Source of the DNA: Rhodococcus sp. UNC23MFCrub1.1 | GTDB lineage: Bacteria > Actinomycetota > Actinomycetes > Mycobacteriales > Mycobacteriaceae | Reading direction: 5' to 3' | Length of the DNA: 64,000 bases | Assembly: GCF_000686025.1 (NCBI RefSeq) | Contig: NZ_JMLQ01000009.1 | Location: forward strand, 124,001 to 188,000 | Shown: one piece after another, positions 1 to 9,173 of the stretch | How the letters are laid out: each line of letters opens with the position of its first letter | Numbering within the stretch: position 1 is the stretch's first letter | Program-made: the position numbers and the translations under genes | The notes under the pieces: generated by a model | What the model saw: the letters and a program-made list of their open reading frames with translations, nothing else | Database searches by the model: none | Told to the model about the DNA's origin: nothing

Positions 1-2822
1 AACGGGACCGGTCGCCGCAGCGTCGATGCCAGGGCGTCCGGATCCGCGACCAGGTGGACCACCTGGCTCACCGACATGGTGTCGGGCACGACGACGTCGG
101 TTTCCGGCCGCGATACCGCATCACGTTCGGCGAGAAGCAGTTCGACGTCACGCGCCCACCCGTCGGGATCGTCGCTGTCCGAATTCTCGGACGACGATTC
201 CTCGACCGATGCCGACTCGACGAGTGCGGCGCGCACGGCTGCAGACCCCATGATCACGTCCTCGCGGCGGGCACCCAGCGGATCGGCCGGCCAGAGTGCC
301 GTCAGTTCGACTGTCGCGTAGGGGTTGTCGGCTCCGTCCGGCGGAGTGGGTTCCCAGTGCTGCACGGTCCCGATCTCCGCGCCGCCGATCGCCGATGTGG
401 TCTCGACGAGGCCGTGCAGATCGGCGAGGAACGACGAGGGACCCTTCGGCGACGAGGCGCCGGGAGCCCAGTGGTGCGCCGAGACCAGCAACACCCGCTC
501 GGTGCGCGTGAGGGCGACGTAGAACAACCGTCGGTCCTCGTCGAGTCGGCGACGTGCGAGCGCAGCCTTGTGTTCGGTGACGGCGTCGGCGATGTCGCCG
601 CGGTGAGTCGCGCCCTCGAGATCGAGAACGGGGACGCCCCCGGCGTCGTCACCCGGAATCGCCCTGTCACCGCGCAGGGACGGCGGTAGCTCGGCCACCG
701 AGCCCAACCAGGACGCGGACGACCTGGTGGACGGGAACACGCTCTCGCAGACGTGCGGTACCGCCACGACCTCCCACTCCAGACCCTTCGCGGAGTGCAC
801 GGTGAGAACCTGCACCCGGTGCGGGTCGACGTCGACCTCGCCGGGCGCGAGGCCGTCCTCCACGGACTCGGCGGCGGACAGGAAGGACAGCAGTCCGGTG
901 AGAGTCGCCGTCTGCTGATCGCCGTACTCGGCGACCACCTCGGCGAAGGCGTCGAGATGCTCGCGCCCGCCCGCGTCCCCCGACGGACGACGCGCCCCTG
1001 CCTCCACGTCTATCCCGAGCACTCGCTCGACGTCGGCGACCAGATCGGGAAGTGGCTGACCGAGCCGGTGGCGCAGTGACTGCAGTTCCCCGCCGAGGGC
1101 GAGGATGCGCCGATGTCCCGCCTCGGAGTAGCGCGACGGGTCGCCCGGATCCGCCAGGGCGTCCACCAGACCGGACTGTTCCGATCGCTCCCCGGGCATG
1201 CCGTCCTCGAGCGCGCGCCCCAACTCCTCGGCGTCGGTGACCGTGCCCGTCCGCCCGCGGCCGGTGTGCGCCGCGATCTCCCGCGCTCGCCTCCACAGGG
1301 CACGCAGATCGGCGGCACCCAGTTGCCAGCGCGAGCCGGTGAGAATGCGCATGGCGGCGCTGCCGGCCAGCGGGTCGCTCACCAGCCGCAGCATCGCCAC
1401 GAGGTCGGCGACCTCGGGCGTTCGGAGCAGCCCACCGAGTCCGACGACCTCGACCGGCAGGCCTGCGCCGCGCAGAACCTCGGCCATCGGCCCCGCATCG
1501 GCGTTGCGCCGCACCAGGACCGCCGCGGTGGGCGGAGTGCGCCCGTCCTCCCGCGCCGTGCGGTACTCCCGCGCGATCGCCTCGGCGATCCACCGGCGCT
1601 CGTCGTCCACCGTGGTGGTCAGCGCGAGCCGGACATCGCCGGGCACCGCACCGGGACGCGCGCGCAACTCGTCCACCGCGACACCGCGCATGCGCAACGG
1701 GGCAGCCACCGCATTGGCCAGCGCGAGCGCCTCGGGCGGGTTGCGCCAGCTGGTCGACAACTGACGCACCGGGGCCGGGTAGCGCGCCGAGCGTGGGAAG
1801 TCGGTACCGAACCGGGGCAGGTTCGCGGCGGACGCACCGCGCCAGCCGTAGATCGACTGCATCGGGTCGCCGACGGCCGTCACCGTCAGAGTGGAGTCAC
1901 GGCCACCCCCGAACAGCGAGGACAGCAGGACGCGCTGCGCGTGACCGGTGTCCTGGTACTCGTCGAGCAGCACCAGCCGGCACCGCGTGCGCTCGTCGCG
2001 GCCCACGTCCGGGTGGTCCGCCGCGACACGGGCGGCCAGGGACATCTGCCGCCCGAAGTCGAGCAGTCCGTCACGGGTCATGACCTCGTGGAGCCGCGCC
2101 ACCAGGGGCAGCAGATCGAGCCGGTGTTCCTGCACCTGCAGTATGCCCAGCAGGTCCTTGGTGGGACCGCCGCTCTTCTGGTTCGGGCCCGGTGGCAGAT
2201 GGTGGATCAGCTTCTCGAGCTCTGTGTGGGCCTCTCCCAGGTCGCCCGGTTCGACCAGGTGCTCGGCGAGCTGACCGGACAGAGCGAGCACGGATTCCGT
2301 GATCGACGCCGGTGCCCGGTCCAGTGGGACGGCGCCGTCCCATGCGGCCACCACGCGGTGGGCCAGCTGCCACAGCTCGGTCTCCGACACGAGAGTCGTG
2401 GACGGTTCGAGCGGCAGCACCATGCCGTGGCGTTGGAGCAGTCGGCCCGCGTACGAGTGGTACGTGCTCACCTCGGGCTCGCCCGACAGGACGGTGCGCC
2501 GCAGCTCACCGGACGCATCGAGACGCCGCAGCAGGTCGGACCCGGCCAATCGGGCCAGCCGTTGGCGAATGCGCGTGGTGAGCTGCTGGGCGGCCTTGCG
2601 CGTGAAGGTCAGGCCCAGCACCTCCTCCGGCCGGACCAGACCGTTGGCCACCATCCAGACCACTCGCGCCGCCATGGTCTCCGTCTTGCCGGCACCGGCG
2701 CCGGCGACGACCAGCAACGGACCGCGCGGAGCCGCGATGATCTCCGACTGCTCGTCGGTGGGCGGGAACTGGCCGAGAGCGACGGCGACCTCGGCGGGGC
2801 TCACTCGGGCCACGTCTCTCAT
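1..2822 (-). CDS. adnB: AdnB-like UvrD/RecB helicase-nuclease subunit (3' part cut by window edge)
   Basis: This is the N-terminal ~940 codons of a superfamily 1A helicase, partner of AdnA in the mycobacterial-type AdnAB complex that unwinds and resects DNA double-strand breaks. The ATG at 2822 overlaps the adnA stop (ATGA), so the two are translationally coupled. Residues 20-31 form a Q-motif-like segment (PPTDEQSEII) and residues 40-47 the Walker A AGAGAGKT; LGLTFTRKAA follows as helicase motif Ia. The frame stays open to base 1. The C-terminal RecB-type nuclease domain lies outside the window, so its catalytic residues cannot be checked. The order adnA-adnB matches Rv3202c-Rv3201c as I recall it. 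Confidence 0.9.
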   Translation of the reverse strand, partial: MRDVARVSPAEVAVALGQFPPTDEQSEIIAAPRGPLLVVAGAGAGKTETMAARVVWMVANGLVRPEEVLGLTFTRKAAQQLTTRIRQRLARLAGSDLLRRLDASGELRRTVLSGEPEVSTYHSYAGRLLQRHGMVLPLEPSTTLVSETELWQLAHRVVAAWDGAVPLDRAPASITESVLALSGQLAEHLVEPGDLGEAHTELEKLIHHLPPGPNQKSGGPTKDLLGILQVQEHRLDLLPLVARLHEVMTRDGLLDFGRQMSLAARVAADHPDVGRDERTRCRLVLLDEYQDTGHAQRVLLSSLFGGGRDSTLTVTAVGDPMQSIYGWRGASAANLPRFGTDFPRSARYPAPVRQLSTSWRNPPEALALANAVAAPLRMRGVAVDELRARPGAVPGDVRLALTTTVDDERRWIAEAIAREYRTAREDGRTPPTAAVLVRRNADAGPMAEVLRGAGLPVEVVGLGGLLRTPEVADLVAMLRLVSDPLAGSAAMRILTGSRWQLGAADLRALWRRAREIAAHTGRGRTGTVTDAEELGRALEDGMPGERSEQSGLVDALADPGDPSRYSEAGHRRILALGGELQSLRHRLGQPLPDLVADVERVLGIDVEAGARRPSGDAGGREHLDAFAEVVAEYGDQQTATLTGLLSFLSAAESVEDGLAPGEVDVDPHRVQVLTVHSAKGLEWEVVAVPHVCESVFPSTRSSASWLGSVAELPPSLRGDRAIPGDDAGGVPVLDLEGATHRGDIADAVTEHKAALARRRLDEDRRLFYVALTRTERVLLVSAHHWAPGASSPKGPSSFLADLHGLVETTSAIGGAEIGTVQHWEPTPPDGADNPYATVELTALWPADPLGARREDVIMGSAAVRAALVESASVEESSSENSDSDDPDGWARDVELLLAERDAVSRPETDVVVPDTMSVSQVVHLVADPDALASTLRRPVP

Positions 2823-5800
2823 CCTTCGGTCACCTGCCTGCCTCTGTCCTGTGCCGGACAGGACGACGCTATCGGGCAGTGCCGACAGCCGTCGTTGACG
2901 CGAGCCTCGAACACCGGGCCCCGCGTGGCACGCGCCGCGTCGACGACGACGGTGCGCCACTGCTCGAGGGTCTCCCCCGTGAGTGCTGCCTGCGCTCGTT
3001 CGGTGGCACCGGTCCTGGTGTGCGGCTTGGCGACGTAGACCAACCGCCCGCCGCCGGGACTGCCGGCCGGTTCGCCCTCGACCGCACCGGCGGCGAGTGC
3101 CACCTGATACGTCGCGAGCTGCGCGTGCTCGGCCGTCGCCGCGGCCGTCGCCGCGTTCTTACCGGTCTTGACGTCGACGACCACGGGTCGTCCGTCGGGG
3201 TCACGTTCGAGCCGATCGATCCGTCCGCGCAGCGCGACGGCGGGCTCGTCCGGCGTGCGCGGTTCCAACACCCCGTCCACCGGCACCTCGACACCGGCCT
3301 CCGTCAGCTCGCCGCGTGAGCGTGACATCCACTCCTGGAACGTCTCGATCATGGTGGCGGTACGTGCGAGCTCCTTGCGCGAGAACCACGCAGATCCGAG
3401 ATCGACTGCCACCCAAGCTTTCTCCAGCTCTCTGCGCACCTCGTCCGGCGGCACCCGGCCGGCCACTGCCTGCACCAGCGTGTGCACCAGCGTTCCGGTG
3501 ACCGCGTGCACGGTGTCGCCGTCGGTGCCCCCGTTGCGTTCGAGCGCCCACCGCAGCGGGCACGCGGTGAGCACCTCCACCGTGGACGGCGACAACGACA
3601 CCGGCCCGTCCGCCGGATCCCACAGCGGCAACTCGGTACTGGTTCCGGACAGCCCGTACCACTCGTCCGGGTGGGCGCCGCGCACCCCTTCCCTCGCCAG
3701 TCGCGCCAGGTGCCGTGCGGCGCGCGCACGGCGGTCGGGGTCGTTCTCCGCGACACGACGGTCGCACACGACCGCACGCAGCTCGGCGACCAGAGCGGGC
3801 AACGCGAGCACCCGGCCGAGAGGCGCGGTGGGGCCGGCACCGGAGTCGCTCTCGTCGACGTCCGAGTACCGCACGGCATCGGACGCGAGCAGGTCGTCCA
3901 CGAACCTCGACCGCACGGTGTCCGCGCCACCGGTCACCGAGTCGACGGCGGTGACGAGCAGGCTCGACCGTGCGCGGCTGCACGCCACCAGGAACAGGCG
4001 ACGTTCCTCCGCGAGCAACGGTGCGGTCCGCGAGACCCGATCGTCCAACTCGCGATCGCCGTCGGAGACACCCGCGGCGAGATCCACCAGGGCCTCGACC
4101 CCGAGCAGCGATCCGCGCGGGCGCAGCGCGGGCCACAGTCCCTCCTGTACGCCCGCCACCGCGACGACGTCCCACTCGCGCCCGACCGCGGCATGGGCAC
4201 TCAGAATCCGCACCGCGTCGGGAACGACCGCGGGACGCCGCCCGTCGCCCACGGGAACCTCCTGGTCGGTGACGTACTCGACGAACCCCTCCAGGGTGCC
4301 GCGCGGGAGTGCGTCGACGTACGCGGCCGCGGCGTCGAACAACGCGACGACGCTGTCCAGATCCCGATCTGCCTGCACGCCGAGAGGCCCACCCCGGGCG
4401 GACGACGCCACCCACCGGCGTTCGAGCCTGGTGGCCCGCCACCCGGCCCAGAGTGCGTCCTCGACGCGACGACCGGCCGGGCCCACCGCCTTCGCGATGG
4501 CCGTGACCACGGCACGGACGCGGGTGAGCGGTGCCTTCTCGACGTCGGACAGACGTGCGACGAGCGGGTCGACCGAGGAGCCGATCATCGCGGCGCGCAG
4601 CAGCACGGACGAGTCCCGCTCGCCGCCCTCGGCCACGTCGCCCCGCCGTAGCCCGCGACGCAGTCTGCGGACGGCGAGCGGATCCGCCCCTCCGATGGGA
4701 CCTTCGAGCAGTGCCAACGCAGCGTCGTCGGAGAACACCGCCGCCGACCGCTCGGGTGCGCACCGGGCAGCGGCGACCGCACGCATCGCGAGCAGCAGGG
4801 CAGCCGCACCACGGTGCCGATGCAGGGGCACGGCCGTGGCGGACGACACCACCGGCACCCCCGCGGCGTGCAGCGCGCGACGCAGGGACGGCAGCGACCG
4901 CGGAACGGAGCGGACGACGACGGCCATCTCCGACCAGCGCACGCCGTCGGCGAGATGCGCGCGGCGGAACGTGTCGGCGATGGCGGTGGCCTCCTTCGCC
5001 GTCGAGGACGCGACGACCACCCGCACCGGCGGAACCGCGCGGGTCTCCTCCTCGGCCGACGGGTGTTCGTCCTCCGCCCTGTCGTCGCGGAACTGCGTGC
5101 CGACACGGTGTGCGACCCGACCGGACAGGTGCGCGGTGATCGCCCGCTGCACCGAGCCGACACCGGAGTCCGAACGGTGGTTGCGGGACAACACGACACG
5201 ACGACCACCGTGCCCGTCGTCCAGATCGGTGAGGAAGTGCGCGTCCGCGCCGCGGAAGGAGAAGACCGCCTGATCGGGATCGCCGGCGACGACGGTGGAC
5301 GACGCACCGGCGGAGAGCAGCCGCACCAGCTGGGCCGCCTGCGGATCGAGGTGCTGGGCATCGTCCACCAGCACGTGGCGGATGCGCCGACGTTCGGAGA
5401 CGAGCAGGTCCGGATCCGTCGCGAACGCCGTGAGCGCTGCACCCACGAGCTCGGCCGCGTCCAGTCCGGGCGACGTGGCCTCCGGAGTCTCGACGCCGAC
5501 CGATCCTCGAAGCAACATCGCCTGTTCGTACTGTGCGGCGAACTTGCCCGCAGCTATCCACTCGGGCCGAGAGTGCTTCCGCCCCCACGCGATCAGGTCC
5601 TCCGGACCGAGCCCGCGTTCCGCGGCGCGCAGGACGAGATCACGGAGCTCGGACGCGAAGCCCACCAGTCCGAGCGCGGGGCGCACGCGCTCCGGCCACC
5701 GGGCGGCGCCGTCCGCGATCTCACCGCGGAGCATCTCGCGGATCACGGAGTCCTGCTCCGCGTTGGTGAGGAGACGCGGCGGCGGATTGCCGTAGGCGGA

Positions 5801-6217
5801 CGCCTGCAACCGCAGCACGGCGAAGGCGTACGAGTGCACCGTGCGTACGAGTGGCTCGCGTGTCGCGCGGGGCTCGGAGGACACGCCCAACAGCCCGGCG
5901 GTGATCTGCTCGCGCATGTCGACGGCCGCCTGACGCGAGTGCGTGAGCACCAGGACCGACTCCGGATCGCTTCCCGGCGCCGTCATCCGCGCCACCGCCA
6001 CATCGGCCACGAGCGCGGTCTTCCCGGTGCCCGGACCGCCCAGAACCTGCCACGGCCGGGAGTCGCCGGGCTCACTCGGCGCGACCAGCGGCGCACAATC
6101 CTGCGGCCACGTGCGCACCTGCGCGACACGGTGCGTCCGGCGCACCAGCCGGATACCGCCACGGGTGACAGCCGCGTCTCCGGTGGTGCCCGCGCCGTCG
6201 TCGTTCATGAGGCGCAT
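2819..6217 (-). CDS. adnA: AdnA-like helicase-nuclease subunit
   Basis: Large UvrD-like helicase (about 1132 aa) with a C-terminal RecB-family nuclease, the other half of AdnAB. Walker A GGPGTGKT is at residues ~60-67, the DExx-type box reads VDDAQ, and SRNHRSD is a UvrD motif. Near the C-terminus, VVDVKTGK with downstream QLATYQVA is the PD-(D/E)XK nuclease signature. Four cysteines (one in LTACPLRW, then CRHCPIASSC near the end) fit an AddB-like iron-sulfur staple; that is inference. The frame stays open upstream to 6421, but this would run into the divergent hydrolase gene, so I chose the ATG at 6217; the ATG at 6208 is also possible. No clear ribosome binding site is visible. Confidence 0.9.
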   Translation of the reverse strand: MRLMNDDGAGTTGDAAVTRGGIRLVRRTHRVAQVRTWPQDCAPLVAPSEPGDSRPWQVLGGPGTGKTALVADVAVARMTAPGSDPESVLVLTHSRQAAVDMREQITAGLLGVSSEPRATREPLVRTVHSYAFAVLRLQASAYGNPPPRLLTNAEQDSVIREMLRGEIADGAARWPERVRPALGLVGFASELRDLVLRAAERGLGPEDLIAWGRKHSRPEWIAAGKFAAQYEQAMLLRGSVGVETPEATSPGLDAAELVGAALTAFATDPDLLVSERRRIRHVLVDDAQHLDPQAAQLVRLLSAGASSTVVAGDPDQAVFSFRGADAHFLTDLDDGHGGRRVVLSRNHRSDSGVGSVQRAITAHLSGRVAHRVGTQFRDDRAEDEHPSAEEETRAVPPVRVVVASSTAKEATAIADTFRRAHLADGVRWSEMAVVVRSVPRSLPSLRRALHAAGVPVVSSATAVPLHRHRGAAALLLAMRAVAAARCAPERSAAVFSDDAALALLEGPIGGADPLAVRRLRRGLRRGDVAEGGERDSSVLLRAAMIGSSVDPLVARLSDVEKAPLTRVRAVVTAIAKAVGPAGRRVEDALWAGWRATRLERRWVASSARGGPLGVQADRDLDSVVALFDAAAAYVDALPRGTLEGFVEYVTDQEVPVGDGRRPAVVPDAVRILSAHAAVGREWDVVAVAGVQEGLWPALRPRGSLLGVEALVDLAAGVSDGDRELDDRVSRTAPLLAEERRLFLVACSRARSSLLVTAVDSVTGGADTVRSRFVDDLLASDAVRYSDVDESDSGAGPTAPLGRVLALPALVAELRAVVCDRRVAENDPDRRARAARHLARLAREGVRGAHPDEWYGLSGTSTELPLWDPADGPVSLSPSTVEVLTACPLRWALERNGGTDGDTVHAVTGTLVHTLVQAVAGRVPPDEVRRELEKAWVAVDLGSAWFSRKELARTATMIETFQEWMSRSRGELTEAGVEVPVDGVLEPRTPDEPAVALRGRIDRLERDPDGRPVVVDVKTGKNAATAAATAEHAQLATYQVALAAGAVEGEPAGSPGGGRLVYVAKPHTRTGATERAQAALTGETLEQWRTVVVDAARATRGPVFEARVNDGCRHCPIASSCPAQDRGRQVTEG

Positions 6218-6320
6218 TGCATCATGGGAGTCCGACACACCCCCAGTTCCCACACAGCCCACTCTCCGACACCGACTCGGTTCCGCCACCGCGTCGACAC
6301 TCGACCGCTCAGGAGACCCC

Positions 6321-7142
6321 ATGCCGACGACCTCCGAATCCTCCGCCCCCACGACGGATGCCGACGACGTCGCCGTGTACGGCCCGGCGTCCGGACCGGT
6401 GGTCCTGGCGATCCACGGCATGACCGGCCACGGCTGGCGCTGGCATCGGTGGAGCGAGCACCTGCCCGAGTCCCGCGTCGTCGCTCCGGACCTGGTGGGT
6501 CACGGCAGGGCACCGTGGACTCCGCCGTGGTCGATCGAGCGCCAGGTCGATCGGCTGGCCGACGTCCTGCGGGCCCACTCGGCCGGGCCCGTCGTCGTGG
6601 TCGGCCACTCCTACGGGGGCGCGCTCGCGATCCATCTCGCGAGGTCGTTCCCGTCGCTCGTCGCGGGACTGGTGCTGCTCGATCCCGCCATCGGCCTGTC
6701 GCCGGACTCGATGCTGGAGACGGCGCAGTCGACGGTGCTGTACGACGACTACACCGATGCCGCGGAGGCACGCTCGGAGAAGCTCCACGGCGCGTGGTCC
6801 GACGTCCACCCGGCTCTCGTCGACGAGGAGATCGCCGAACACCTGGTGGACACCGACGACGGGCGAGTGCGATGGCGGACGTCGACGGCCGCCGTCGTCG
6901 CGTCGTGGGGCGAGCTCGCGCGCCCGTTCGTGCTGCCGCCCAGTGACATTCCGGTCACCGTCGTGCGCGCCGCGCGGGTGGACCCGCCGTACCTCACACC
7001 GGAGTTCCGGGACGCAATCGTCCGCTCGTCGCCGGACGTGCGGATCGTCGACCTGGACTGCGACCACATGGTGCCGCAGGCGAAGGGTCCCGAATCGGCC
7101 GCTCTGGTCGACGAGATGATCCGACGCGTGACGACGTCGTGA
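6321..7142 (+). CDS. lipV: alpha/beta hydrolase, LipV-like
   Basis: A 273-aa soluble alpha/beta hydrolase. The nucleophile elbow is GHSYGG (about residues 95-100), the oxyanion region follows the early LAIHGMTG strand, and a late DCDHMVP supplies the probable catalytic His. The ATG at 6321 is preceded by AGGAG at 6311-6315. The gene lies divergent from adnA and overlaps the next gene by 4 bases (GTGA). Position and size fit LipV (Rv3203) of mycobacteria, an esterase/lipase. The natural substrate cannot be read from the sequence. Confidence 0.85.
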   Translation: MPTTSESSAPTTDADDVAVYGPASGPVVLAIHGMTGHGWRWHRWSEHLPESRVVAPDLVGHGRAPWTPPWSIERQVDRLADVLRAHSAGPVVVVGHSYGGALAIHLARSFPSLVAGLVLLDPAIGLSPDSMLETAQSTVLYDDYTDAAEARSEKLHGAWSDVHPALVDEEIAEHLVDTDDGRVRWRTSTAAVVASWGELARPFVLPPSDIPVTVVRAARVDPPYLTPEFRDAIVRSSPDVRIVDLDCDHMVPQAKGPESAALVDEMIRRVTTS

Positions 7143-7441
7143 GCCGCATCACCGACGAACAGGTCGAGGCCGTGCGCGCCGTCGTGGCCGCAGTCCCCCC
7201 GGGCAGTGTCACCACGTACGGCGACATCGCCCGGGTCGTCGGACTGCCCAGCCCACGCATCGTCGCGTGGATCATGCGGACGGACTCCTCCGATCTGCCG
7301 TGGCACCGGGTCATCCGTGCCGACGGCCGCCCGGCTCCCCACCTCGTGACACGTCAGCTCGCGGCGCTGGCCGAGGAGGGGGTGTCGTCCGTCGACGGCC
7401 GCATCGCTCTGGCCTCGGTCCGGTACCGCCACGAGCCCTGA
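7139..7441 (+). CDS. alkyltransferase-like protein (ATL), MGMT family without the acceptor cysteine
   Basis: A 100-aa protein of the Ogt/MGMT C-terminal fold (TTYGDIARVVG, then the DNA-binding motif). In true O6-alkylguanine transferases the active site reads PCHRV; here it reads PWHRVI, the hallmark Trp substitution of ATL proteins. ATLs cannot remove the alkyl group. They bind and flip O6-alkylguanine and hand the lesion to nucleotide excision repair. The GTG start overlaps the lipV stop, so the two are cotranslated. It corresponds to Rv3204, often listed only as a possible DNA methyltransferase. Confidence 0.88.
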   Translation: MSRITDEQVEAVRAVVAAVPPGSVTTYGDIARVVGLPSPRIVAWIMRTDSSDLPWHRVIRADGRPAPHLVTRQLAALAEEGVSSVDGRIALASVRYRHEP

Positions 7442-7448
7442 TCGAGTG

Positions 7449-8930
7449 TCAGACCATCGCTTCGGGGACGGCGTGCGACGGAACGCTTTCGCGGGGCCCG
7501 GCATCGACTCCCGCTCCCACCAGTTCCGCCAGGACGGCGACCGCGTCCTCGATCTCCTCGGGGCTGCGGGAGAACGGGATGCGTTGGCACTCGTCGAAGG
7601 CGTATCCCGTCCCGAAGCGTGACCCGGGGGCGAGCAGCAGTCCGCGCCCGCGGGCCGATTCCACCAGGTCCGTCGACCGGACACCCGGTGGCAATGTGCA
7701 CCACAGCGACAGTCCGCCGCGCGGCCGGTGGAAGGTCCAGCCCGGCAGCGACCGCGTCACGGCCGCCATCGCCGCGTCGCGACCCGCCCGCAGCTGATCG
7801 GCGCGGTGCGTCACCACCGCGTCGTACTCGCCGAACAGTTCCACGGCCGTGTACTGATCCATCATCGACACCGAGAGCTGCCGCCTCGCGTAGGTCGTGG
7901 CCACGCGCGCCAGGTGCACCGGGTCCGCGCGCACCCACCCCACCCGCAGCCCGCCCCAGACGGTCTTGCTCAACGATCCGACCGTGATGCAGGCGCGGTC
8001 CGGGACCGGTGCGCCGAACGGCTCGACGTCGGCGTCGCCGTCGAGACGGAGGTCGGCCGACGCCTCGTCCACCACGGTCACCACGGCGTGCCGATGCAGC
8101 GTGGCCGCGAGCCGACGCCGGGACGTCTCGGGCAACACCGCTCCGGACGGGTTGGAGTGGTCGGGCATCAGGTAGGCCAGTACCGGATCATGTTGCCGCG
8201 CAGCCCTGTCCATGTTCTCCACGAACGTGTCGGGATCATCCGGATCGATGGCCACCGGAACGCACTTGCCACCCACGGCTCGCACCATGTCGATGGCACC
8301 CGGGTAGGTCGGGTGTTCGGTCAGCACACGATTGCCCTGTTCGACGAAGGTGTCGATCACGGCGTGCAACGCATCGCTGGCGCCCGCGGTCACGAGAATC
8401 TGGTCGGCGGTGGTGGGAAGGCCGCGGGCGGAGTAGTACCGGGCGATCGCCTCGCGCAGTCGGCCCACACCGGTGGGCACGTAGCCGACGTGCAGGCCCG
8501 TCGTGCTCAGCGCGCGGGCAGCAGCGTCGTAAGCGGGTCCCAGCAGGGCCGAGGCCGGCGGTGCGGCGTTGACGAACTCGAGCACGCCCGGTTGGGTGCC
8601 GCGCAGGATGCCGCCCCACGGCTGACTGTCCCCGCGCGGAACGACGAAGGTGCCCGCCCCGTGCACCGACACCGCGATGCCGTGCTCACGGAGTTCGCGA
8701 TAGGCCGACGCGACCGTCACACGGCTGACCCCCAGCACCGACGCGAGGACGCGTTCCGCGGGCAGGCGGGCATCGGCGGCCACCGCGCCTTCCTCGACGA
8801 GACGGTGCAGTTCCTGCGCGAGTCCGAGGTACAGGGACCGACTGTCCCTCGCGACGGCGGTCATGTCGATCGCGGCGGCGAGTGCGCGCGCCGACGACCC
8901 GTCGCGCAGCCGTGCGGGAGTGGATGCCAT
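7449..8930 (-). CDS. MocR-type regulator (GntR wHTH fused to class I aminotransferase domain)
   Basis: A 493-aa GntR/MocR protein. Residues ~25-100 are the winged helix (LPAERVLASVLGVSRVTVASAYREL). Residues ~130-480 are an aminotransferase-like domain whose SLSKTVWGG contains the probable PLP Schiff-base lysine. Such proteins usually sense a PLP-linked ligand and activate or repress a divergent gene. A 9-bp inverted repeat lies 16-40 bp upstream of the ATG and a CATAGT -10 sits 6 nt from it, so the mRNA is probably leaderless and autoregulated. The divergent neighbour is a 44-codon ORF rather than an obvious PLP enzyme, so the regulon is unknown. Confidence 0.88.
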   Translation of the reverse strand: MASTPARLRDGSSARALAAAIDMTAVARDSRSLYLGLAQELHRLVEEGAVAADARLPAERVLASVLGVSRVTVASAYRELREHGIAVSVHGAGTFVVPRGDSQPWGGILRGTQPGVLEFVNAAPPASALLGPAYDAAARALSTTGLHVGYVPTGVGRLREAIARYYSARGLPTTADQILVTAGASDALHAVIDTFVEQGNRVLTEHPTYPGAIDMVRAVGGKCVPVAIDPDDPDTFVENMDRAARQHDPVLAYLMPDHSNPSGAVLPETSRRRLAATLHRHAVVTVVDEASADLRLDGDADVEPFGAPVPDRACITVGSLSKTVWGGLRVGWVRADPVHLARVATTYARRQLSVSMMDQYTAVELFGEYDAVVTHRADQLRAGRDAAMAAVTRSLPGWTFHRPRGGLSLWCTLPPGVRSTDLVESARGRGLLLAPGSRFGTGYAFDECQRIPFSRSPEEIEDAVAVLAELVGAGVDAGPRESVPSHAVPEAMV

Positions 8931-8936
8931 GCCGCC

Positions 8937-8970
8937 ACTATGGCACAGTCCACTCGAGTCCAGTGGACTG
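8937..8970 (-). promoter_or_regulatory. MocR promoter with inverted-repeat operator
   Basis: Perfect 9-bp arms CAGTCCACT (8946-8954) and AGTGGACTG (8962-8970) with a 7-bp spacer lie directly upstream of a CATAGT -10 (minus strand, 8942-8937). The ATG is 6 nt after the -10. The position suits autoregulation and control of the divergent strand; binding by MocR is inference. Confidence 0.5.
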
Positions 8971-9005
8971 CTCCATCAGGCCTTTCGCCGGTCGAGACTC
9001 TGTCC

Positions 9006-9140
9006 ATGATCGTCATCGGAACACTTCTGGCCCTGTCCACTCTCAGCATCGGGTTCGGCGCCGTCGCCGTCGCGGGCGGCGGTCGCCACTCTCTCGAGGG
9101 CCCACCGCGCAGTCGGCCCGTGTCCACCACCGGTCGATGA
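9006..9140 (+). CDS. possible small membrane protein (44 aa)
   Basis: Short frame beginning MIVIGTLLALSTLSIGFGAV: one hydrophobic stretch of about 23 residues, then a polar basic tail. It is divergent from the MocR gene across the inverted-repeat operator, so it is the natural candidate MocR target. I see no convincing Shine-Dalgarno and I do not recognise a family. It could equally be non-coding leader. Confidence 0.3.
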   Translation: MIVIGTLLALSTLSIGFGAVAVAGGGRHSLEGPPRSRPVSTTGR

Positions 9141-9160
9141 GGCTGCCGCGTCGCCTCCAC

Positions 9161-9166
9161 TACTGT
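9161..9166 (+). promoter_or_regulatory. -10 element for leaderless mobA-moeA fusion
   Basis: TACTGT ends 7 nt before the ATG at 9174, which places the transcription start at the start codon. This favours ATG 9174 over the GTG at 9165. Confidence 0.45.
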
Positions 9167-9173
9167 GGATCAC

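Noticed and set aside
6218..6421. N-terminal extension of AdnA (68 extra residues)
   Set aside because: It would overlap the start of the divergent lipV gene and its promoter, and the residues look random.
4814..6946. 710-codon plus-strand frame over adnA and lipV
   Set aside because: Antisense to adnA and out of frame with lipV; low-complexity Arg/Gly-rich translation.
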